Shown here piece after piece: positions 58,430 to 64,000 of a DNA stretch of 64,000 nt. Position 1 is the stretch's first letter. Each line of letters opens with the position of its first letter. The notes under the pieces were generated by a model. The model did no database searches. It saw only the letters and a program-made list of their open reading frames with translations, and was not told the origin of the DNA. The stretch comes from Erythrobacter fulvus (GTDB lineage Bacteria; Pseudomonadota; Alphaproteobacteria; Sphingomonadales; Sphingomonadaceae), in contig NZ_JAQQXQ010000007.1 of NCBI RefSeq assembly GCF_028595285.1, positions 1 through 64,000 of the forward strand, read 5' to 3'. A program made the position numbers and the translations under genes.

Positions 58430-59011
58430 TCAGGGCGCGACCCAGCGTTCTTGCCAGCCATCACCTGCGCGGCAGAACTGCGCGCGGACATGGCCGGTAT
58501 GCGCAAGATAGAGCCAATCCACTTCGGCAATATCGATCAGCAACACTGCGAAATTCTCGCGCGCGGGGAGAAGCTGCGCGTCGTCGGGCTCCACACCCTC
58601 GAATTCCGGCGGCAAGCCCGAAGTCGGCCCGTCCGAGCCAGCGCCCGGGCCTTCACCAAGATAGCAGCGCCGCGCGAAATTGGAGCTTGCCGCCCAGGCT
58701 GCATCCGCCACGGGCCCTTGCGCCTCGATCCGCCCGGTGCCGCGCACGCGGATCTGGATCTTCGCTCCCTTGTCGTAGAACACCGCCGCCATCCGGGGAT
58801 CGGCGGCGATCGCCTGCGCCTTGGGGGCACGGCTATCGGTGTGCAGACGCAATGTCCAATGGACCGGATCAAACGCCCGCAGCACCATCACCCGGGCATC
58901 GACATCGGCGGTGACGATTACCGGCGTATGCATCGGCGATTTGCGGTCTCGCGCAGCGCGGATCAGGCGGTTGGCGCAGTCGGTGCGGATTTCATCGAGG
59001 GTGTCGAACAT
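58430..59011 (-). CDS. Pyridoxamine 5'-phosphate oxidase family protein
   Basis: A 193-residue FMN-binding split-barrel protein with the PNPOx features MVLRAFDPVHWTLRLHTDSRAPKA and AVFYDKGAKIQIRVRG, and C-terminal LLIDIAEVDWLYLA. True PNPOx is likely encoded elsewhere; this one resembles the flavin-dependent oxidase-like group. Start ATG 59011 (MFDTLDE). Confidence 0.8.
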   Translation of the reverse strand: MFDTLDEIRTDCANRLIRAARDRKSPMHTPVIVTADVDARVMVLRAFDPVHWTLRLHTDSRAPKAQAIAADPRMAAVFYDKGAKIQIRVRGTGRIEAQGPVADAAWAASSNFARRCYLGEGPGAGSDGPTSGLPPEFEGVEPDDAQLLPARENFAVLLIDIAEVDWLYLAHTGHVRAQFCRAGDGWQERWVAP

Positions 59012-59200
59012 CACGCCTTGCGCCTTCGGTGGCAAAACCGCGCGCGTCAAGCCGCACTCCTGTTGCCGCATGATTGTTCATCCAAAGTCATATTTTTCTG
59101 AATATCGACGAGCTGGTTCATCCCCGCGACAGTTGGCAGGCGCTATCAGGGCAAATATCAACTTGCCGCTTGTGGTGGGCGGGCGACACTGGAGGCATCT

Positions 59201-60286
59201 ATGACCAAGACCCTGATTACCAGGGGCGGTGCGCTTTCGGCTCTCGCCCTCGTTCTTTCCCTTGCCGTGACGCCGGTTGCGGCCGAGGCGCAGAGCCGTG
59301 CAGAAATCCGCGCCGAACGTCAGCAGGCCCGCAGCGAAAGCCGCGGCACACGGCAGGTGCAGCGCGTCGAGCGTCGCAGCGAGCGTCGTGCCGAGCGGCC
59401 CGAGCGCGTCCAGCGTGCTGCGGCACGCGACGGTTTCGGTTCCGGTGTCGCGCGCCGTGTGGAGCGCGCCGGCGAGCCCGACGCGCGTCCCGTTTCGATG
59501 CTGCGCGGCGACCGTCCCGCGCGCCGGGCCGAACAGGTTGACCGCCGCAGCGAACGCCGCGCGGACCGGATCGACCGGCGTAGCGAACAGCGTGCCGAAC
59601 GCGTCGAACGGCAGGGAGACCGCCGCGCCGATCGGCTTGAATGGCAGGGTCGCGACCGTGCCGCCCAGCGCGTGGAGCGTCGTAGCGAACAGCGCGCAGA
59701 ACAGATCGAGAGGCGCAGTGATCAGCGGAGCATCCGCGTAGAACAGCGTGGTGATCGCCGCGCCGACCGGATCGACCGCCGCGACGGGTGGCGTGATGGT
59801 CGCCGTGACAGCAATTGGCGCGATGGGCGCCGTGACGGCAATTGGCGGGACGGGCGTCGTGATCGCAACTGGCGCGATGATCGTCGCGACTTCCGGCGCG
59901 ACCAGCGGAACTGGCGGCGCGACGATTGGCGTTGGAACTATCGCGGCTGGGCCGGCTGGGACAATCGCGATTTCCGCCGCTGGGATCGCGGATGGCGTGG
60001 TAGCCGCAGGTACAACTGGGCCGATTTCCGTCGCGGGAACCGCTTCATTTACCACCCCGGCCCCTATTACGCGCCGTTCCGCGCGCACAGGTATAACAGG
60101 CTGCAAATCGGGTTCTTCCTCGACAGCCTGTTCTTCCAGCCGCGGTTCTTCATCAATGATCCGTGGGATTACCGCCTGCCGCCTGTCTACGGCCCCTATC
60201 GCTGGGTGCGCTATTACGACGATGTGTTGTTGGTAGATATTTACTCCGGCGAAGTGGTGGACGTGATTTACGACTTCTTCTGGTGA
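59201..60286 (+). CDS. RcnB-family protein with long Arg-rich region
   Basis: A 361-residue exported protein. Signal peptide about 1-30 (cleavage near VAAEA). Residues ~30-270 are extraordinarily Arg-rich with repeats such as RRSERRAE and WRDGRRD; the last ~85 residues form the RcnB-type domain with IYHPGPYYAPF, VYGPYRWVRYYDDVLLVDIYSG and VDVIYDFFW. RcnB affects Ni/Co homeostasis in E. coli, but Sphingomonad paralogues are abundant and not characterised. Confidence 0.8.
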   Translation: MTKTLITRGGALSALALVLSLAVTPVAAEAQSRAEIRAERQQARSESRGTRQVQRVERRSERRAERPERVQRAAARDGFGSGVARRVERAGEPDARPVSMLRGDRPARRAEQVDRRSERRADRIDRRSEQRAERVERQGDRRADRLEWQGRDRAAQRVERRSEQRAEQIERRSDQRSIRVEQRGDRRADRIDRRDGWRDGRRDSNWRDGRRDGNWRDGRRDRNWRDDRRDFRRDQRNWRRDDWRWNYRGWAGWDNRDFRRWDRGWRGSRRYNWADFRRGNRFIYHPGPYYAPFRAHRYNRLQIGFFLDSLFFQPRFFINDPWDYRLPPVYGPYRWVRYYDDVLLVDIYSGEVVDVIYDFFW

Positions 60287-60346
60287 TCTGACGGCAGGCG
60301 CGCGGTGCAGGATTGCGCCGCGCGCCCTGCTTGCTAACAGACGGGT

Positions 60347-61015
60347 ATGAGTGACACTGACCTCGTACCTGACCAGCAAGCCCTTGCCCGGGTCGGCGCG
60401 ACCGTGCGCGAACGACTGGCGGGTGATCCCGGCATCTACAAAGTAGAAAACCCCCTGGCCGAGCTTTTCGCAGTCGGGGATTTCCTCAGCCCGACAGAGT
60501 GCGAGAAGCTTTGCACCATGATCGACGAGGTCGCACGCCCGTCCTCGCTGCACGAACTCGATTATGCGAGCGGTTTCAGAACCTCTTATTCGGGCGATCT
60601 CGACCCTTATGACAGCTTCGTGAAAAGCATCTCGCGCCGGATTGATGACCTGCTCGGGCTGGACCCTGCAATAGGAGAGGCAATCCAAGGTCAGCGTTAT
60701 CTGCCCGGCCAGCAATTCCAGCCGCATAATGACTGGTTCTACACCTCCGAGAAATACTGGCAGCTCGAAGAAGCCCGCGGCGGGCAGCGCAGCTGGACGG
60801 CGATGGCCTATCTCAACGATGTCGCCGAAGGAGGGGAAACCCACTTCACCGAAATCGGGATCAAAATCCGGCCCAAGCCCGGCGTTTTGCTTTTATGGAA
60901 CAACGCGCTGCCCGACGGTCGCCCCAACGAAGGCACGATGCACGCAGGGACTCCGGTGGTAAAAGGCGCGAAATACGTCATCACCAAATGGTATCGCACC
61001 CGCCAGTGGCGGTAG
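60347..61015 (+). CDS. 2-oxoglutarate/Fe(II)-dependent oxygenase, prolyl 4-hydroxylase type
   Basis: A 222-residue P4Hc-domain protein. The Fe(II) ligands are in PHNDWF (HxD) and GTMHAGTPV (distal His), and 2OG would be bound by the Lys in VKGAKYVITKWYR. GRRPxxxFxSEYW-like loops are replaced by YTSEKYWQL. Substrate unknown; bacterial relatives hydroxylate Pro in EF-Tu and other proteins. Confidence 0.88.
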   Translation: MSDTDLVPDQQALARVGATVRERLAGDPGIYKVENPLAELFAVGDFLSPTECEKLCTMIDEVARPSSLHELDYASGFRTSYSGDLDPYDSFVKSISRRIDDLLGLDPAIGEAIQGQRYLPGQQFQPHNDWFYTSEKYWQLEEARGGQRSWTAMAYLNDVAEGGETHFTEIGIKIRPKPGVLLLWNNALPDGRPNEGTMHAGTPVVKGAKYVITKWYRTRQWR

Positions 61016-61030
61016 GAAAGACCCGGAAGC

Positions 61031-61576
61031 CTATTTTTCCGGGCCTTGCCCTTCCGCCTCTTCCTCGACCTCACGGCCGATCGCGCGCACTTCCTTCGCT
61101 AGCCGATCGATCCGGTGCGCAAGGCGCAGGATTTCGAGCTGAGTGCGCAGGTTCACCTCGTAATCGTGGCGCGCGGTGATGCGGTCTTTCATCGCCTGAC
61201 GGTTCTGGCTCATCAGGATCACCGGCGCCTGAACTGCCGCCAGCATCGACAGCATCAGGTTGAGGAAAATGAACGGATAGGCATCGAACGGCCCCATCCC
61301 CAGCAGTTGCAGCGCCCCGGAGTTGAGTACCACCCAAACCAGCAACACCATCCCGAAACCCAGGATGAAGCCCCAGCTACCGCCAACGGCAGCAACCCGG
61401 TCGGCCAGACGATCTTTCCATGTCTCATGCGCCTGCGCCAACTCGTCGGCATCGCGCCCGGTGAAGGTGCCCGCCGCCACGCGCCGTAGCACCCGCTGTT
61501 CGTCCGCCTCGAGATCGTCGAAATCACGGCCGAGCAAGTCGCGCGCGAGCCTGTGCGGATCGGTTTGACGGGTCAT
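61031..61576 (-). CDS. DUF1003 membrane protein
   Basis: A 181-residue protein with a hydrophilic N-terminal part and two helices at about 70-125 (GFILGFGMVLLVWVVL and FIFLNLMLSMLAAVQAPVILMSQNRQ), the latter with the DUF1003 signature, and a charged C-terminal coiled coil. Function unknown. It follows lysS by ten bases and is probably co-transcribed. Confidence 0.85.
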   Translation of the reverse strand: MTRQTDPHRLARDLLGRDFDDLEADEQRVLRRVAAGTFTGRDADELAQAHETWKDRLADRVAAVGGSWGFILGFGMVLLVWVVLNSGALQLLGMGPFDAYPFIFLNLMLSMLAAVQAPVILMSQNRQAMKDRITARHDYEVNLRTQLEILRLAHRIDRLAKEVRAIGREVEEEAEGQGPEK

Positions 61577-61586
61577 GGCCCCGACA

Positions 61587-63203
61587 TTACGCCTTGGCCA
61601 GCGCCTCGGCAATCAGCTGGCGGGTGGGCGCAATGCCGTAAAGCGCGATGAAGCTGCCCATGCGCGGCCCCTGCTCGCTGCCGAGCAGGGTTTCGTAAAG
61701 CGCCTTGAACCAGTCGCGTAAGGATTCGAACCCGAACTCTTCCTGCTTGCCGATTTCGTAGACGATGGTCTGCAAGTCCTCGGCGCTCATGTCCGCCGGA
61801 GCCTCGGCCAGCGCGGCATCCAGCGCCCAAAGCGCGGCCACCTCGCCATCCACCGGCGCCCGCTTGGCAAGCGTAGGGGCGACAAAATCGCGGTTATAGG
61901 CAAGCGCCTTCATCACCAACACATCCAGCGCCGGGTGCGCTGCCGGATCGGCATCCTCGACGTAATTGCCGAGATAGGACCATACCGCCTCACGCGTCGC
62001 GCCCGCGCCCAGCACGCCGACCAGATTGAGCAGCAGGCTGAAGGGCACCGGCAGCGTATCGCCCGCGCCCGGCGCCTCGGCCCCTTCGTGATGTTCGTTG
62101 GCGCGCAGCAGGTGCCACACCGGGTTGCCCAGCTGCTTGTCGATATCCTGCGTGGGAAGCGCCGTGCGGAACTGCCAGTAATCGTCGATCGCCTTGGGGA
62201 TCACGCCGACATGGAGCTGCTTTGCGCTCTTGGGATTGGCGAAGATGTAATAGCCGAGGCTCTCCTCGCTGCCATATTCGAGCCACTGCTCGATCGACAG
62301 GCCGTTGCCCTTGGACTTGGAAATCTTCTCGCCCTTGGCGTCGAGGAACAGCTCGTAGATCAGCCCTTCGGGCTTGTGGCCGCCCAGCACGCGGGCGATC
62401 TTGCCCGACTGGATGCCGCTGTCGGTCAGGTCCTTGCCATACATTTCGTAATCGACGCCCAGCGCCACCCAGCGCATCGCCCAGTCGACCTTCCACTGGC
62501 ACTTGGCCATGCCGCCCAGCGCCGATTGTTCGACTTGCCTGCCGTCCTCGTCGGTGAAGCGGATGATCCCCGCATCGGCATCGACGACCTCGATCGGCAC
62601 CTGCAGCACCGCGCCAGTGCTCGGGCTGATCGGCATCACGGGCGAATAGGTGCGGCGGCGTTCCTCGCCCAGAGTCGGCAGCATGATGTCCATGATCGCG
62701 CCGAAATTGGCGAGCACGCCCTTCAGTGCCTCGTCGAAGCGGCCCGAATTGTAGCAGTCCGAAGAGCTGACGAATTCATAGTCGAAGCCGAAGCGGTCGA
62801 GGAAATCGCGCAGCATTGCATTGTTGTGTGCCGCGAAGCTTTCGAACTTGCCGAAAGGATCGGGAATGCGCGACAGTGGCTTGCCCAGATTGGCTTCGAG
62901 CAACGCCTTGTTGGGCACGTTGTCGGGCACCTTGCGCAGGCCGTCCATGTCGTCGCTGAACGCCACCAGCCGCGTGGGCGCGCCGCCGGTCAGCGCTTCA
63001 TAGGCGCGGCGGACAAGCGTGGTGCGCAGCACTTCCTGAAAGGTGCCGATATGCGGGAGCCCTGAGGGGCCGTAACCGGTTTCGAACAGCACGCCGCCGG
63101 GCTTGCCTTGCGGCATCCGCTTGGCGAGGCGCTGTGCCTCCTGGAACGGCCAGGCCTTCGAATTGCGGGCTGCAGCGATAAGGGCGTCTTGAGTGATCTT
63201 CAT
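61587..63203 (-). CDS. lysS: Class I lysyl-tRNA synthetase
   Basis: A 538-residue class I LysRS (LysK type), which most bacteria lack. The HIGH motif is SGLPHIGTF and the KMSKS motif KISKSKGNGL; the catalytic Rossmann fold lies at about 30-320 and the anticodon-binding part follows. It charges tRNA-Lys. ATG 63203 (MKITQDA) is the family-like start. It forms a pair with the DUF1003 gene. Confidence 0.97.
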   Translation of the reverse strand: MKITQDALIAAARNSKAWPFQEAQRLAKRMPQGKPGGVLFETGYGPSGLPHIGTFQEVLRTTLVRRAYEALTGGAPTRLVAFSDDMDGLRKVPDNVPNKALLEANLGKPLSRIPDPFGKFESFAAHNNAMLRDFLDRFGFDYEFVSSSDCYNSGRFDEALKGVLANFGAIMDIMLPTLGEERRRTYSPVMPISPSTGAVLQVPIEVVDADAGIIRFTDEDGRQVEQSALGGMAKCQWKVDWAMRWVALGVDYEMYGKDLTDSGIQSGKIARVLGGHKPEGLIYELFLDAKGEKISKSKGNGLSIEQWLEYGSEESLGYYIFANPKSAKQLHVGVIPKAIDDYWQFRTALPTQDIDKQLGNPVWHLLRANEHHEGAEAPGAGDTLPVPFSLLLNLVGVLGAGATREAVWSYLGNYVEDADPAAHPALDVLVMKALAYNRDFVAPTLAKRAPVDGEVAALWALDAALAEAPADMSAEDLQTIVYEIGKQEEFGFESLRDWFKALYETLLGSEQGPRMGSFIALYGIAPTRQLIAEALAKA

Positions 63204-63631
63204 GATACTCGCGGCTATTAGGGATGCGCTGGCGGCTTGCAAGCGGCAATGGGGCAGGCAAAGTATACAAAGGTGACACCGTGTATACTTTGTAATTTTA
63301 TTACTTTCATATATTTTTCATATACTTGCACCTGAAAATGCGAAACGGCGGACACGGGGTGCGGACGCGAAAACCGGCCTGAGGGCATTGATCATGCGCT
63401 GTCATAGGTTGCCGCAGGCCGTGTAGGACAGCGGCGATGGTCAACAGTGCCGCTCTCTTCCTGCTGATTTCCGGCGATGTATGCGCTGATCGCGCTGATC
63501 CACACTCCTTCCGCCGAAGGGCGCGACCGGGTGGTGGGATCGGTCGTCTCCAATGGTCTGCAAGTCCTCAAGACGGTGGCCTGACACCCAGCAACGCCGT
63601 TCGGGAAAGCGGGACTGCGGATCGTTTACAA
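63204..63631. other. Intergenic region with inverted repeat
   Basis: About 430 bases between lysS and the helicase gene. It contains the inverted repeat at 63259-63292, an AT-rich stretch (about 63283-63330) with repeated CATAT motifs, and no convincing gene. Confidence 0.6.
63259..63292. promoter_or_regulatory. Inverted repeat, likely operator
   Basis: CAAAGTATACA (63259-63269) and TGTATACTTTG (63282-63292) are perfect 11-bp inverted halves separated by 12 bases, upstream of the lysS start. The size suits a dimeric regulator spanning two helical turns. Confidence 0.6.
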
Positions 63632-64000
63632 TGCGGCCGCGCTCGCCCATCGTGCGCCGCGTGACCGCCCCCGCAGCCCTGCCCCAGCCCCTGCCTCTGC
63701 CCGCGCTGCACGCCAGCCACGGCGGCCACTGGCTGCGCCCGGCGACGGGCACCACCAGCGCGGTGTCCAAGGGCGATGCGATCATGGCGGCGGCCGATAC
63801 GCCGGTGCTGATGCTCAACGCGCCGCTGGTGGCAAGCCGGCTGGGCTATCCGGATCTTTCGGGGCTCGATCTGCTCGAAGCCTTCGCCTTCGTCCACCCT
63901 GCCCGCTTCTGCGTGCCGACTCCGCGCGGGCTGGCAGAGGCGCTCGGCTTGCCGGTGCCGGCGGGCGATGCCGCTGTGCCGGAACTGCTCCAGCAGGCGG
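63632..64000 (+). CDS. Start of a probable DinG/Rad3-like ATP-dependent DNA helicase (3' truncated)
   Basis: An open frame from ATG 63632 runs to the window end (123 codons). The product contains ALHASHGGHWL, AADTPVLMLNAPLVASRLGYPDLSGLDLLEAFAFVHPARF (read here in pieces), which resembles the N-terminus of Sphingomonad ATP-dependent helicases of the DinG group. The Walker motifs would lie beyond the window, so the identity is from the N-terminal pattern only. GTG 63661 is another possible start. Confidence 0.6.

Noticed and set aside
59078..60844. 588-codon minus-strand frame rich in Ala/Pro/Val
   Set aside because: Mirror of the Arg-rich RcnB-family gene; low complexity, no signal or domain.
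63477..63584. 35-codon plus-strand frame before the helicase gene
   Set aside because: Short, no clear ribosome-binding site, unknown product.

Overview
The window looks like chromosome of an alphaproteobacterium of the Sphingomonadales, most likely an Erythrobacteraceae member. This rests on high GC, a GcrA cell-cycle regulator, a GTA-type holin, class I lysyl-tRNA synthetase, a YlxR/NusA/IF-2 operon of alphaproteobacterial type, and many RcnB, M28 and DUF481 genes of the kind common there. It is inferred from gene content; no 16S gene is present.

Layout. 1-11.8 kb: a type I secretion adhesin locus, with a 5'-truncated giant repeat adhesin, OmpA-like protein, TolC, ABC exporter, SleB-type wall hydrolase, HlyD adaptor and a convergent LapG-like periplasmic protease. 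11.8-18.4 kb: an AT-rich gap, tRNA-Ser(CGA), hspQ, an ABC-2 permease, gcrA, a DUF481 outer-membrane protein, a PABS-type methyltransferase-like protein, and a divergent regulator/serine hydrolase pair. 18.4-32.1 kb: the translation and RNA block rimP-nusA-ylxR-infB-thioesterase-rbfA and truB-rpsO-pnp, the two halves separated by yceI, tdk, an M50 protease and glpD. 32.3-37.6 kb: PilZ protein, a small membrane protein, pspF and, from a clear sigma-54 promoter, an extended phage-shock operon with four additional PspB-like membrane/coiled-coil genes and a 59-residue membrane protein. 37.7-48.2 kb: sufE, CoA-ester lyase, GTA-type holin, aroQ, accB-accC, type II NADH dehydrogenase, a GFA/Lrp group, and a degenerate histidine kinase followed by a polysaccharide deacetylase.

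48.3-54.4 kb: tRNA(CAT) and tRNA-Pro(TGG), then a compact ~6 kb integrative element. It is bounded by a 17-bp direct repeat of the tRNA-Pro 3' end and has matching arm-type repeats near each end. It carries a tyrosine integrase, a very divergent family A-like polymerase (TV-Pol-like), a serine recombinase beside a cluster of TGTCCG hexamers, a HEPN-like protein and two small membrane proteins. This is the best candidate in the window for a little-described system.

54.4-64 kb: M28 peptidase, ettA, a degenerate GGDEF protein, PNPox-family protein, an Arg-rich RcnB-family protein, a 2OG-Fe(II) oxygenase, the lysS-DUF1003 pair, an intergenic 11-bp inverted repeat, and the start of a probable DinG-like helicase gene that runs off the end.
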